NCBI RefSeq assembly: GCF_006007885.1
Contig: NZ_VCRO01000002.1
Span: 1-64,000 of the forward strand
Direction: 5' to 3'
Source of the DNA: Alteribacter natronophilus
Lineage (GTDB): Bacteria > Bacillota > Bacilli > Bacillales > Salisediminibacteriaceae
Length of the DNA stretch: 64,000 nt
Below, piece by piece: positions 1 through 11,005 of this stretch. The first letter of the stretch is position 1. The number at the start of each line of letters is the position of its first letter. The notes under the pieces were generated by a model. It saw nothing but the letters and a program-made list of their open reading frames with translations. It made no database searches and was not told the origin of the DNA. The position numbers and the translations under genes are program-made.

Positions 1-52
1 TAGGCACGCCGCCAGCGTTCGTCCTGAGCCAGGATCAAACTCTCCGTAGAAA
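1..52 (-). rRNA. rrs: 16S rRNA gene, 5' end only
   Basis: The reverse complement reads as the universal start of bacterial 16S rRNA (AGAGTTTGATCCTGGCTCAG followed by the conserved GACGAACGCTGGCGGCG block). Only about the first 50 nt are inside the window; the gene continues past position 1. It lies downstream of gyrA in the same orientation, as rrnO does in B. subtilis. The exact mature 5' end is estimated by comparison with Bacillus 16S. Confidence 0.95.
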
Positions 53-174
53 GTTCGATGTCTCTGACATCAAAATGAAAATTTATTGACGGGATATTTA
101 TAATATCCCACGTTTCGCTTGGCTTCTGTTTAGTTTTCAAAGGTCAGAAGGCCGCTGTTTGAAGCGACTTAATT
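53..174 (-). other. rRNA leader with box A-like element
   Basis: Transcribed leader between the rrn promoter and the 16S gene. The reverse complement of 121-147 contains CTTTGAAAACTAAACA, the conserved leader segment upstream of Bacillus 16S genes that overlaps the antitermination/processing region. A palindrome GGGATATTATAAATATCCC lies at about 91-110 and could form a hairpin close to the 16S processing stem. Its function is inferred. Confidence 0.6.
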
Positions 175-203
175 ATCATACCATCATCGGAGCGCAAGGT
201 CAA
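175..203 (-). promoter_or_regulatory. rrn operon promoter (sigma-A type)
   Basis: On the minus strand TTGACC (198-203) and TATGAT (175-180) are separated by exactly 17 bp, placing the start point upstream of the 16S leader. The match to the sigma-A consensus is strong and the position is right for an rrn promoter. Confidence 0.75.
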
Positions 204-608
204 CTGTTTTATCGAAAAAGTTTTTCTTGTTTTCCGGCTGAGATATTTTAACGTGAAAGTGTTTCATGCCGTTTTTGCGGCAACAGAAATAAATATACCA
301 CAGGGAAAAGCAGCGTGCAATACATTTTTAATTAATATATAGAAATAATTTTAACGGGTCTGATTTAGAACCAGGGAGCGTGGATGGTCTGACAGCTGCG
401 GCTGTTACTGAGCTGTTTAAAAGGAAGGATGCCTGCAGGATCGGCAAATGTTCATTAGAAGAAATCCTCGTGAGAATGTTTATATAGTTAGAACGTAAAG
501 ATCTTTTACCCCACCCTGCAAAAAGCTAAACCTCCAATTACAATCTTTTTCTACCGAATAATTAAATATAACTTCACCGTCAGCAAGCAGAGGAAATTTC
601 CTTCTTCT
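204..608. other. Intergenic stretch without recognised gene
   Basis: About 400 bp upstream of the rrn promoter. It is AT-rich around 290-350. I see no convincing ORF with a ribosome binding site, no RNA gene and no clear second rrn promoter. The open frames over this area run into the neighbouring repeat element and are not credible genes. Confidence 0.5.
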
Positions 609-616
609 TTCCTATA

Positions 617-954
617 GAATCTGTTAAAGTTCGTTGTTGATTTTCGGTCACTGCGCTCCCTTTCCGCGGGCACCACTGCAGCCTGCGCAGATGTTAGCGT
701 GCTTCTTCCTCTTCCAGTATCGCTTCGAAGTGTCAGCGTCGAAGCAGCTCGAAGTGGACTCACGATGTAAACGCTCGTCCCTGTGGGGGCTTCCGTCGGT
801 GCTTCTTCCTCTGCAGGAAAAGCTCCGACGCAGCCTGCGTCGAAGCAGATCACAGCATACTCGTGAAGCAGATGTTCTTTGCTGTACCCGCAGGAGTGTC
901 GCGCGTTCGCTCCAATCAACATTTAAAAAATCATCATTAAGATTTAACAGAGCT
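617..954 (+). mobile_element. MITE-like element, family 1, copy A (long form)
   Basis: This 338-bp element is bounded by imperfect 12-bp inverted ends (GAATCTGTTAAA left, TTTAACAGAGCT right; family consensus GGCTCTGTTAAA). Perfect 8-bp direct repeats TTCCTATA flank it at 609-616 and 955-962, as expected of a transposition target duplication. It has no transposase gene. Compared with copies at 7897 and 24099 it has about 100 extra bp, bounded by the repeated GCTTCTTCCTCT, and part of that extra (736-787) matches the inside of the family-2 element at 37949-38001 in reverse orientation. Confidence 0.85.
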
Positions 955-968
955 TTCCTATAAGTAAA

Positions 969-1065
969 GGCTGTATGCTGCTTTTACATGCGAAGGCACG
1001 GAGCAAAAGGCGGCGCTCCTAGGGGATAGTCCTTCTGCAGAACAACAATTTTTCCGAAAAGCACT
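969..1065 (+). mobile_element. Degenerate family-2 MITE-like element
   Basis: The left end GGCTGTATGCTG and right end AACAACAATTTTTCCGAAAA resemble the ends of the family-2 elements at 37862 and 48570. The right end abuts the T-tract (A-run on this strand) of the gyrA terminator. No target duplication is visible, so the copy is either old or altered. It lies 14 bp from family-1 copy A, making a cluster of insertions between gyrA and rrn. Confidence 0.5.
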
Positions 1066-1101
1066 AAAAAAAGAGCCCCCTGTACCCTGTACAGGAGGCC
1101 C
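1066..1101 (-). terminator. gyrA terminator
   Basis: On the minus strand the stem GCCTCCTGTAC / GTACAGGGGGC is followed by a run of seven T. It lies 30 bp after the gyrA stop codon. Confidence 0.85.
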
Positions 1102-1131
1102 ACCAAGTAAAACGCCGGTTTTTACAGCTTT

Positions 1132-3681
1132 TTATTCGTCTTCTTTCGGCTCGGAATCCGTGTCAGGTTCCTCACCCGACTCAGGCTCCTGAACAGATTC
1201 ATTTTCTTCACCTGTCTCAGACTCCCCTGTCAGCTCTTCCGGATCGTCGATATCTTCATCTTCAATATTTACGCGTGCGACAGTGGATACATGCGACTCA
1301 TCACCGACCCGGATCAGACGTACTCCCTGCGTATTCCGGCTGGTCTTGGAAATTTCATTCACGTGCATTCTGATAATAACACCGGAGTTGGTAATGATCA
1401 TCAGGTCATCATCATCGGATACAACCTTGAGGGATATAAGGTCTCCGTTTTTATCGGTAATGTTACATGTTTTAATTCCTTTACCGCCACGGCTCTGAAC
1501 GCGGTATTCCTCGATTGTGGTCCGCTTGCCGAACCCTTTCTCGGTTACGATCAGAACATCCTGGTCTTTTTCTATTATATCCATTCCTACAACCTGGTCC
1601 TCTTCCTGCAGCGTTACACCTTTTACACCTGCAGCAGTTCGGCCCATGAGGCGGACATCCGTTTCATGAAATCTGATGGACATCCCTTTTTTCGTCCCGG
1701 CAATCATTTCGCAGTCACCATCGGTCAGACGAACGCCGTGGAGCTCATCCTGCTCTCTTAGGTTGATGGCGAAAAGACCTACCCGGCGGATGTTGGCAAA
1801 GCTGGATAAGGCTGTCCGCTTGGCTACACCGTGCTTGGTCATGAAGAACAGATAGTGATCTTCCTCGAACGATTCAATCGGAATAACTGTACTGATGTAT
1901 TCGTCATTGTCGATCTGAAGAAGATTTATGATCGGAATCCCTTTTGCAGTCCGTCCCAGATCAGGGATTTCATACCCTTTCAGACGGTATACCTTTCCTT
2001 TGTTCGTAAAGAAAAGCAGCACGTTATGGGAGTTCGTAATGAACAGATGCTGCACAAAGTCATCATCGTGTGTTCCCATTGCCTGAATTCCCCGGCCTCC
2101 GCGCTTTTGACTGCGGTAGGTGGAAACAGGCATCCGTTTAATGTAGCCATTGTGGCTGAGCGTGATAACTACATTCTGACGCGGGATAAGGTCCTCATCT
2201 TCGAAGCTGTCCTCGCCCACGGAAATGACTGTCCGGCGGTCATCCCCGTAACGCTCCTTAATATCCGTAAGTTCCTCGCGGATAATATCGAGTACTTTTT
2301 CCTCGTCTGCCAGAATAGCTTTATATTCCTCGATTTTAGCGAGAAGTTCCTGGTACTCGGATTCAATCTTATCTCTTTCCAGACCTGTAAGACGCTGGAG
2401 GCGCATGTCCAGAATCGCCTGGGCCTGCTCGTAGCTCAGCTCAAAGTTTTCCATGAGTCCGGTACGGGCAATATCTGTTGTCTGGGAGCCGCGAATCAGA
2501 GCGATGATTTCATCGATGTGATCAAGGGCAATGCGCAGCCCTTCGAGAATATGGGCCCGTGCCTCTGCTTTTTTCAGTTCAAATGCAGTACGGCGGCGGA
2601 TAACTTCAATCTGGTGGTTGATGTAATGAATCAGTACGGAACGGAGATCAAGAACCTTCGGCTGCCCGTCAACAAGAGCAAGGGTATTAATACCGAAGCT
2701 TGTCTGAAGTGCCGTATGCTTGTAAAGGTTATTGAGAAGAACATTGGCGTTTGCATCTTTACGCAGTTCAATAACGATCCGCATCCCTGTACGGTCTGAT
2801 TCATCCCTAAGATCAGTGATGCCGTCGACCTTTTTGTCACGGACAAGTTCGGCAATCTTTTCAATGAGTTTAGCTTTGTTCACCTGGTACGGGAGTTCCG
2901 TAACAATAATGCGGGGTTTTCCTTTTACTTCATCGATTTCCGCCTTGGCTCTTACAATAATCGAGCCTTTCCCTGTTTCATAGGCTTTGCGTATGCCCGA
3001 AATACCGACAATTTCAGCTGCTGTCGGGAAGTCAGGACCGGGAATGTACTCCATGAGATCCTGATTCGTCAGGTCCTTATTCTTACTGAGGGCAAGTACA
3101 CCGTCAATGACTTCACCCAGGTTGTGAGGCGGAATGTTGGTTGCCATCCCCACTGCAATACCCGATGCACCGTTAACCAGAAGGTTTGGAAACCTTGCAG
3201 GGAGAACGATCGGTTCCCGCTCGCTCCCGTCATAGTTATCCTGATAGTCGATGGTGTCTTTATTTATATCACGTACGACCTCCATGGAAATCTTGGCAAG
3301 TTTGGCTTCGGTATAACGCATCGCAGCGGCTGCGTCCCCGTCCACGGAACCGAAGTTTCCATGGCCGTCAACGAGCATGTTCCGGTAGCTGAAATCCTGT
3401 GCCATCCGTACCATCGTTTCATAAACAGCTGAGTCCCCGTGCGGGTGATACTTACCGATAACTTCGCCGACAATACGGGCTGATTTTTTGTATGCTTTGT
3501 CAGGCGTCATGCCCAGTTCGTTCATGGCGTACAGGATTCTGCGGTGAACGGGCTTCAGACCATCCCGGACATCCGGAAGTGCACGGCTGACAATTACACT
3601 CATGGCATAGTCCATAAAGGACGTTTTCATTTCCTGACCGATATTTATTTCTTTTACTCTGGAAAAATCTTGCTCAGACAT
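1132..3681 (-). CDS. gyrA: DNA gyrase subunit A
   Basis: GyrA breaks and rejoins DNA in the A2B2 gyrase complex that introduces negative supercoils. The start is ATG at 3681 (MSEQDF), because a GGAGGT ribosome binding site lies 7 bp upstream; the longer frame from TTG at 3711 lacks one. The protein is 849 aa. The breakage-reunion region carries the catalytic Tyr123 (in AMRYTEAK). The quinolone-determining region around [10 protein letters not shown] keeps Ser84 and Glu88, the usual sensitive residues. A GyrA box (QKRGGRG) lies at the start of the C-terminal beta-pinwheel. The last 40 or so residues form a strongly acidic Glu/Asp tail, more extended than in B. subtilis GyrA. It follows gyrB and ends at a terminator. 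Confidence 0.98.
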   Translation of the reverse strand: MSEQDFSRVKEINIGQEMKTSFMDYAMSVIVSRALPDVRDGLKPVHRRILYAMNELGMTPDKAYKKSARIVGEVIGKYHPHGDSAVYETMVRMAQDFSYRNMLVDGHGNFGSVDGDAAAAMRYTEAKLAKISMEVVRDINKDTIDYQDNYDGSEREPIVLPARFPNLLVNGASGIAVGMATNIPPHNLGEVIDGVLALSKNKDLTNQDLMEYIPGPDFPTAAEIVGISGIRKAYETGKGSIIVRAKAEIDEVKGKPRIIVTELPYQVNKAKLIEKIAELVRDKKVDGITDLRDESDRTGMRIVIELRKDANANVLLNNLYKHTALQTSFGINTLALVDGQPKVLDLRSVLIHYINHQIEVIRRRTAFELKKAEARAHILEGLRIALDHIDEIIALIRGSQTTDIARTGLMENFELSYEQAQAILDMRLQRLTGLERDKIESEYQELLAKIEEYKAILADEEKVLDIIREELTDIKERYGDDRRTVISVGEDSFEDEDLIPRQNVVITLSHNGYIKRMPVSTYRSQKRGGRGIQAMGTHDDDFVQHLFITNSHNVLLFFTNKGKVYRLKGYEIPDLGRTAKGIPIINLLQIDNDEYISTVIPIESFEEDHYLFFMTKHGVAKRTALSSFANIRRVGLFAINLREQDELHGVRLTDGDCEMIAGTKKGMSIRFHETDVRLMGRTAAGVKGVTLQEEDQVVGMDIIEKDQDVLIVTEKGFGKRTTIEEYRVQSRGGKGIKTCNITDKNGDLISLKVVSDDDDLMIITNSGVIIRMHVNEISKTSRNTQGVRLIRVGDESHVSTVARVNIEDEDIDDPEELTGESETGEENESVQEPESGEEPDTDSEPKEDE

Positions 3682-3935
3682 TTCTTGTACCTCCGTTTTC
3701 TCCTGAGTCAAAACGGGTCGGTATGATCCGTTCAGTTTCTCACTAGTTATTCAGATTTCATAGTGGATCTGAATGTCGAGTATGTAAAAGCCGGCGGCTG
3801 CACAACGGGATGCTTTTTCACGGATCCACTGCCCTCAATTCCTGTGTTACGAATTACAGTAAGGATTCGAAAACAGTGCAGAACATGCCACTGCACAGCG
3901 CCTGCATCCAGGTGTTCGGGATGCCGTCTCAGGCT

Positions 3936-5897
<1,962 letters not shown>

Positions 5898-5934
5898 TTA
5901 TAAAAAATCAGTATATAAAAACAATAGTTCAGTT

Positions 5935-6219
5935 TTATTCGACGCCTGTCTGTCCTCCGGTATCCTCTTCCTCTAAATCCACTGTGGCGTTTGCCCTGCG
6001 TTTCAGCGTGAGGGAGGATATCGGTGAGAGATAAATCTGCTCTTCCGTTACAACCACGGATTTAATCGTGTCTGCAGAGATCTCGGTTACCTTTTTCCTG
6101 CTGCTGTTTTCCGACAGAAATTCCTGGTTGTCCTGTGACATCCCCCGGCTCTGGTGGTCGAGGATCGCCACTACGTCTTTTGAACGGATGACGGTATCAC
6201 CGCCTAAATGGATAAACAT
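5935..6219 (-). CDS. remB: RemB/YaaB family extracellular matrix regulator
   Basis: This 94-aa protein begins MFIHLGGDTVIRSKDVVAI, typical of the DUF370/RemB (YaaB) family. In B. subtilis remB lies between recF and gyrB and affects matrix gene expression; the same position here supports the call. The N-terminal two thirds form the small conserved domain and the C-terminal 25 residues are acidic and variable. It starts 9 bp after the recF stop, so it is probably translated from the same message as recF. Confidence 0.9.
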   Translation of the reverse strand: MFIHLGGDTVIRSKDVVAILDHQSRGMSQDNQEFLSENSSRKKVTEISADTIKSVVVTEEQIYLSPISSLTLKRRANATVDLEEEDTGGQTGVE

Positions 6220-6228
6220 TCGGACACC

Positions 6229-7359
6229 TCAATCCTTTCGTTTTGCCATACCCTGGTCCACATAATAAATCCGTGCATTCTGCAGCGTTTCATGGTGGAT
6301 TCCTTCCACACTGGTGGTGGTGACAAAAGTCTGTACTTTCCCCTGAATGGCACTCAGAAGGTGGGACTGACGGTAATCATCCAGTTCCGAGAGAACGTCA
6401 TCAAGAAGAAGAATCGGGTATTCCCCGACTTTTTCATAGATTAATTCGATTTCTGCCAGTTTAAGTGACAGCGCCGTTGTCCGCTGCTGGCCCTGAGAGC
6501 CGTAGGTCTGAATGTCCCGGCCGTTTACATCAAACCGAAGATCATCGCGGTGAGGTCCGACGAGTGTCGTTCCCCGCTGAATTTCCCGGTCGCCGGTATT
6601 TTCAAAGGCTTCTTTCATCCTGTCTTTCATTGTCGACAAGTCCATGTCTTCTGATACGTTACAGGATGGAATATATCTGATCTCCAGTTTTTCCAGACTT
6701 CGGCTGATCTCACTGTGAATGCCTTCCGCCCATTCCTGGAGTCTCGAGAGAAATGAATAGCGCTTCGCCGTGACTTCCACTCCGGAATCAATCAGCTGGT
6801 CGGTGAGAACATCCAGCATGGTTCTGTCGAAGTCCTTTCCCGACTTCTGCAGATTCTTCAGGAGCTGATTACGCTGCTTAAGTATTTTATGATAGCGCGC
6901 CAGGTGATAAAGATAGATGCTGTTGATCTGGCCCAGTTCCATATCCAGGAACCGCCTTCGCACCTGGGGGCTGCCTTTTACAAGATTCAGATCTTCCGGG
7001 GCAAACATAACAATGTTGCACGTACCTATATAGTCACTGAGCCGCTTTTTTTCCAGGTGATTAAGCTTTACTTTTTTCCCTTTATTAGAAAACACCACTT
7101 CCATCTGAAGTGGCCCTGTCTTCTTCGTGAGCTTCCCCCGTATCCGCGCAAAATCCTGATCCCAGCGAATGAGTTCCTTATCCCGCGGTGTTCTGTGGGA
7201 TTTAGCCAGTGCAAGCACATAGATGGCTTCCATGAGGTTTGTTTTGCCCTGGGCATTCTCGCCGATAATCACATTTACTTCGTTTTCAAAGGTAAGTGTT
7301 GCTTCAGCATAATTCCGATAGTCTTTGATTGCCAGTTCATTAATGTGCACAGCCGTCAC
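6229..7359 (-). CDS. recF: DNA replication/repair protein RecF
   Basis: RecF is an SMC/ABC-like ATPase that binds gapped DNA and loads RecA with RecO and RecR during repair and fork restart. The 376-aa protein has Walker A GENAQGKT at residues 33-40, the ABC signature region GSQGQQRT, and Walker [13 protein letters not shown]. Length and domain order are normal. It lies 14 bp downstream of yaaA in the conserved yaaA-recF-remB-gyrB-gyrA order. Confidence 0.97.
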   Translation of the reverse strand: MTAVHINELAIKDYRNYAEATLTFENEVNVIIGENAQGKTNLMEAIYVLALAKSHRTPRDKELIRWDQDFARIRGKLTKKTGPLQMEVVFSNKGKKVKLNHLEKKRLSDYIGTCNIVMFAPEDLNLVKGSPQVRRRFLDMELGQINSIYLYHLARYHKILKQRNQLLKNLQKSGKDFDRTMLDVLTDQLIDSGVEVTAKRYSFLSRLQEWAEGIHSEISRSLEKLEIRYIPSCNVSEDMDLSTMKDRMKEAFENTGDREIQRGTTLVGPHRDDLRFDVNGRDIQTYGSQGQQRTTALSLKLAEIELIYEKVGEYPILLLDDVLSELDDYRQSHLLSAIQGKVQTFVTTTSVEGIHHETLQNARIYYVDQGMAKRKD

Positions 7360-7373
7360 TCATTCCGAACAGG

Positions 7374-7595
7374 CTATTCCAGTACAAATGTTTCTCCGCC
7401 TTCCAGTCTGACAACATCTCCGGGGTAAAGTTTTCTGCCCCTGCGTTCATCAGCCTCATCATTGACGTATACGGTATATTCCTGAAGAAACCACTTGGCC
7501 ATTCCGCCGGTATCAATCGTCCCGGTTTCCTTAAGCAGCTGTCCAAGCGTCAGGTACTCACCTTCGATTTTCACTGTTTCCTTCATCAGGGTCAC
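7374..7595 (-). CDS. yaaA: S4-domain RNA-binding protein YaaA (RlbA)
   Basis: A 73-aa protein made almost wholly of one S4 RNA-binding fold (core GGMAKWFLQEYTVYVNDEAD, then GRKLYPGDVV). In Firmicutes this gene is fixed between dnaN and recF and its product has been linked to ribosome assembly. The start may be GTG at 7595, with AGGA 6 bp upstream, or ATG three codons later; I use the GTG. In B. subtilis it follows dnaN closely, but here a terminator and a mobile element separate them. Confidence 0.9.
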   Translation of the reverse strand: MTLMKETVKIEGEYLTLGQLLKETGTIDTGGMAKWFLQEYTVYVNDEADERRGRKLYPGDVVRLEGGETFVLE

Positions 7596-7665
7596 TCACT
7601 TTCCTGACATCATAATTTGCTTTTTCACCTGTTTCCTGAATAAAAGCGCAAATGTCTCAAACTAT

Positions 7666-7695
7666 ATTGTACTAAAAAATGCGTGAATTAGCCAA
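7666..7695 (-). promoter_or_regulatory. Candidate promoter for yaaA-recF
   Basis: On the minus strand TTGGCT (7690-7695) and TACAAT (7666-7671) are separated by 18 bp, about 70 bp upstream of yaaA. Such a promoter is needed because dnaN has its own terminator upstream. Confidence 0.5.
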
Positions 7696-7896
7696 CTGTC
7701 CATGGAATTTCCCATGGCAGCCGCAGAGCTTCAGTCGACACATATTGCTAAAAGCCGGCATAGTCTGCTGAAACTGTGTCGAAAAAATATGCTGAATAAA
7801 TTCTTTTACCTCTGCTGCAGCCATGCAGTGCATGGCCGCAGGTTAATCCGCTTGTCCCTTGGCGTTTCTGTTTTTAACACCAACTCTTTTAATAAA

Positions 7897-8132
7897 GGCT
7901 CTGTTAAAGTTCGTTGTTGATTTCGCTCACTGCGCTCCCTTTCCGCGGGCACCACTGCAGCCAGCAGAGTAGTTGCCGTGCTTCTTCCTCTGCAGGAAAA
8001 GCTCCGACGCAGCCTGCGTCGAAGCAGATCACAGCATACTCGTGAACAGATGTTCTTTGCTGTTCCCGCAGGAGTGTCGCGCGTTCGCTCCAATCAACTT
8101 TTTTAAAATCAGCATTAAGATTTAACAGAGCC
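7897..8132 (+). mobile_element. MITE-like element, family 1, copy B
   Basis: A 236-bp element with perfect 12-bp terminal inverted repeats GGCTCTGTTAAA / TTTAACAGAGCC and a perfect 8-bp target duplication TTAATAAA (7889-7896 and 8133-8140). It contains no gene. It is nearly identical to copy C at 24099. It separates dnaN from yaaA, ending about 8 bp from the T-tract of the dnaN terminator. Eight-bp duplications with GG-starting ends are found in the IS6 and IS1595 transposon families; which one mobilises it is unknown. Confidence 0.92.
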
Positions 8133-8143
8133 TTAATAAAACA

Positions 8144-8171
8144 GAAAAACTGCCGGACGATCCGGCAGTTT
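8144..8171 (-). terminator. dnaN terminator
   Basis: On the minus strand CTGCCGGA TCG TCCGGCAG is followed by TTTTT, starting 10 bp after the dnaN stop codon. It is a strong Rho-independent terminator. Confidence 0.85.
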
Positions 8172-8179
8172 CCCGTATT

Positions 8180-9322
8180 CTAGTACGTTCTGACTGGTGA
8201 AAATAAATGGAGCGTATAGTCATGATCCACCGGTTTAAGAACGAAGGGGCTCATGGCACCTGTAAAATCAACATGAATTTCAGATGAATCCACAACTTTC
8301 AGGGCATCAATAAGATTTTTTCCGTTAAACGAAATCCGGAGTTCCTCTCCTGTAAGTTCCAGACTCTGGAGGTCTTCCGTTACTTTACCCACTTCCGGTG
8401 TAACGGACGTGATTTCCACATGGCCGTTCTCCATTGTCTTTAAATTGACGACGTTGTTCTTGCCGTCTCTGGAAAGAAGCAGCGCCCGTTCGATCGCCTG
8501 GAGGAACTGTTTCGTATCGAGCTTAACCCCGGTTTTAGAAGTGGTTGGAATCATATTCTGCGTAGCCGGATAGTTGCCATCAAGGAGACGGGAGAAGAAA
8601 AGGATATTCTTTGCTTTAAACAGAATCTGATTTTCCGTCACAATAATATCGATCCATTCTTCAGTATCGTCGAGGATCTTATTGAGTTCGCCAAGACTTC
8701 TCCCTGGAATAATTACATTGGAAAAGGAAAAATCATCGGAACTGGTGTCAACTTTTGCTTTTCGCATGGCAAGACGGTGGCTGTCTGTTGCAGTGCAGGA
8801 CAGCTCCTGGTTTTCAACCTGCCAGTGCACGCCCGTAAGTACAGGTCTTGTTTCAACTGTCGACACTGCAAATCCGGTCTGGCGGATAATATTTTTCAGA
8901 AGGTCTGTCGGAAGTTTGAATACACTGTCCTCTTCAATCTGCGGAAGACGCGGATACTCTTCCGGGTCCAGCCCGTTCAGATTAAAAACCGAGGCACCGG
9001 ATTTCAGGGTCGTGGCAAACTGATCCTGGACAGTTACTTCCACTTCGTTTTCGGGAAGCTTTTTCACAATGTCCGCAAAAACCTTTGCCTGAAGGACAAT
9101 GCTTCCTTCCTCGGTAACTTCCACATATTCGTTCTCATCATCTTCTTTTGGAATAAAACACTCAATTGAAATATCAGAGTCACTTCCTGTGAGTGTAACC
9201 CCTTCTTCAGATGCGTCAATTTTTATCCCCGTGAGTATTGGATGGGTAGTTCTTGAGGAGATCGCCTTGCTTACGTGCTGGACGCTCTGTACAAACTGAT
9301 CTCTCTGAATCGTAAATTTCAT
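8180..9322 (-). CDS. dnaN: DNA polymerase III sliding clamp (beta)
   Basis: DnaN is the ring-shaped beta clamp that tethers DNA polymerase to the template. At 380 aa it has the three tandem clamp domains and ends with the family's typical C-terminal segment (MSPFVLKP then the tail SPVRTY). The start ATG gives the standard MKFTIQRDQF N-terminus. The gene lies 198 bp downstream of dnaA, and the gap holds part of oriC. A strong terminator follows directly, so the dnaA-dnaN unit appears to end here. Confidence 0.98.
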   Translation of the reverse strand: MKFTIQRDQFVQSVQHVSKAISSRTTHPILTGIKIDASEEGVTLTGSDSDISIECFIPKEDDENEYVEVTEEGSIVLQAKVFADIVKKLPENEVEVTVQDQFATTLKSGASVFNLNGLDPEEYPRLPQIEEDSVFKLPTDLLKNIIRQTGFAVSTVETRPVLTGVHWQVENQELSCTATDSHRLAMRKAKVDTSSDDFSFSNVIIPGRSLGELNKILDDTEEWIDIIVTENQILFKAKNILFFSRLLDGNYPATQNMIPTTSKTGVKLDTKQFLQAIERALLLSRDGKNNVVNLKTMENGHVEITSVTPEVGKVTEDLQSLELTGEELRISFNGKNLIDALKVVDSSEIHVDFTGAMSPFVLKPVDHDYTLHLFSPVRTY

Positions 9323-9394
9323 CGTCGTTTTTCCTCACTTTCATTCATAAGTTCATGCACCCATGAATAGTATTAATAGTTTACAGAAATGACG

Positions 9395-9410
9395 TAGTAA
9401 TCGTATTAGG
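9395..9410 (+). other. DnaA-trio-like origin unwinding motif
   Basis: The plus strand reads TAG TAA TCG TAT TAG followed by GG, next to a perfect DnaA box at 9422 and a GC-rich spacer. This matches the architecture of the basal unwinding system described for B. subtilis oriC (DnaA boxes, GC cluster, DnaA-trios). An AT-rich tract (9361-9390) follows and could be the duplex unwinding element. Confidence 0.55.
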
Positions 9411-9421
9411 GCCTGTGAAGA

Positions 9422-9505
9422 TGTGGATAACCCCGGGCGGCGCCTTGAAGGACGAGTTATCCACCTGTGGACAACCTGTTGATAACCTGAGCCGTTTTAT
9501 ACACA
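9422..9505. other. oriC: oriC DnaA-box cluster between dnaA and dnaN
   Basis: Five DnaA boxes lie in 84 bp. Perfect matches to TTATNCACA are at 9422-9430 (minus) and 9497-9505 (plus). One-mismatch boxes are at 9457-9465, 9466-9474 and 9477-9485. The location directly downstream of dnaA corresponds to the melting half of the bipartite Bacillus origin. Confidence 0.9.
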
Positions 9506-9520
9506 GTGCCCACAGCCGGT

Positions 9521-10876
9521 TTACAGGGATTTGAGCTGTTCGGTAATTTCCTGGACCTGTTTCTGAAGGTCCTGGTCGGTTGAAAGCAGCCTTGATATCT
9601 TTTCGTGGGCGTGGATCACTGTTGTGTGATCACGTCCCCCGAATTCCCCGCCTATTTTAGGCAGAGAGCTCTCGGTAAGTTCCCTGGAGAGGTACATGGC
9701 AATCTGTCTTGGGAATGCCACGGTTTTTGTCCTCTTTTTCGCTTTCATTTCCTCAATTCTCACTTCGAACGTTTCTGCTACAAGCTTCTGTACGTCCTGG
9801 ATTGTAATGGTTTTAGGTTTTGAGTTCGGAATAATGTCTTTCAGCGCAACAGCTGCCAGATCGGCATTCATGTCCTGATTAATAAGTGATGAGTAGGCGA
9901 CCACACGAATAAGGGCCCCTTCAAGTTCCCGGATGTTGGTATCGATCTGGTTTGCGATGTAGAGCATGACCTCATTTGGAATATCGAGGTTTTCAGCTTT
10001 CGCCTTTTTTCTCAGGATGGCAATCCTTGTCTCGAGATCCGGCGGCGTAATATCGGTAATGAGGCCCCACTCAAACCTTGAGCGGAGTCTGTCCTCCAGT
10101 GTCGGTATTTCTTTTGGCGGACGGTCACTTGAAATGACAATCTGCTTTCGTTCCTCGTGCAGTGCGTTAAATGTATGGAAAAATTCCTCCTGGGTCTGTT
10201 CCTTGCCGGCAAGAAACTGAATATCATCGATTAAAAGCACGTCCACGTTCCGGTACTTGTTGCGGAAATTGACGGCTTTATTATCACGGATGGAATTAAT
10301 AAATTCGTTTGTAAATTTTTCCGATGACAAATAAACGACTTTGGCATCCGGATTGTGATCAATCACATAGTGGCCGATCGCGTGCATAAGGTGGGTTTTG
10401 CCAAGCCCCACTCCCCCATAGATAAACAGTGGATTGTAAGCTTTCGCCGGAGCTTCAGCCACTGCAAGTGATGCAGCATGGGCAAAGCGGTTGCCGCTCC
10501 CGATGACAAACGTGTCGAATGTATATTTCGGGTTCAGCATATGCTTTGATGTTTCTTCCTCGTTTTTAACATCCGATTTTTTAGGCTGCTTCATTTTTTC
10601 AATCAGCTCGAGATTTTCTTCCTGCTCATCCTTCGGGATCACAAACTTAACCTGCAGTTCAGCACCTGTAATCTCCTGGAGCGTTTCTGCAATAAGTCCG
10701 GAATACCTGTTTTCAAGCCAGTCCCTGGCGAATTCATTGGGTGCAATAATTGTTATGCTGTCCTGGCCAATGGCTTCTGCTTTTGTTGACTTAAGCCATG
10801 TCTCAAAACTTGGCTTACTGACTTTTTCCTCAATACTTTTCAGTGCCTGTTTCCAGAGATCGTTTAAATTCTCCAA
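9521..10876 (-). CDS. dnaA: Chromosomal replication initiator DnaA
   Basis: DnaA binds DnaA boxes at oriC, oligomerises with ATP and melts the origin. I start it at TTG 10876, because GGAGG lies 7 bp upstream and the sequence then reads [11 protein letters not shown], the family N-terminus; the open frame continues upstream but without homology. Length is 451 aa. Domain I is at about 1-85, the linker 86-110, the AAA+ domain has Walker A GGVGLGKT at 154-161 and Walker B LLIDDIQF, and the C-terminal helix-turn-helix has the signature [15 protein letters not shown]. DnaA boxes on both sides suggest autoregulation. I found no convincing promoter hexamers for it. Confidence 0.98.
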   Translation of the reverse strand: MENLNDLWKQALKSIEEKVSKPSFETWLKSTKAEAIGQDSITIIAPNEFARDWLENRYSGLIAETLQEITGAELQVKFVIPKDEQEENLELIEKMKQPKKSDVKNEEETSKHMLNPKYTFDTFVIGSGNRFAHAASLAVAEAPAKAYNPLFIYGGVGLGKTHLMHAIGHYVIDHNPDAKVVYLSSEKFTNEFINSIRDNKAVNFRNKYRNVDVLLIDDIQFLAGKEQTQEEFFHTFNALHEERKQIVISSDRPPKEIPTLEDRLRSRFEWGLITDITPPDLETRIAILRKKAKAENLDIPNEVMLYIANQIDTNIRELEGALIRVVAYSSLINQDMNADLAAVALKDIIPNSKPKTITIQDVQKLVAETFEVRIEEMKAKKRTKTVAFPRQIAMYLSRELTESSLPKIGGEFGGRDHTTVIHAHEKISRLLSTDQDLQKQVQEITEQLKSL

Positions 10877-11005
10877 CCGTTTACCTCCTTCAGCGCTCAG
10901 TCTGTTCCACAACAGAGGAGCCGGCTGTCCTGTGTGCCCGCCGGCTTGTACAATATTTGTATAATGCTGTTCGCTCGTGTCGAATATATATGAATGGGTA
11001 TGCAT

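Noticed and set aside
551-963. Open frames on both strands over the element at 617-954
   Set aside because: Similar frames recur wherever this repeat occurs and follow its inverted GC-rich structure. They have no ribosome binding sites and no homology that I recognise.
1831-2799. 322-aa open frame on the plus strand inside gyrA
   Set aside because: Antisense shadow of a well conserved gene with normal codon structure on the minus strand.
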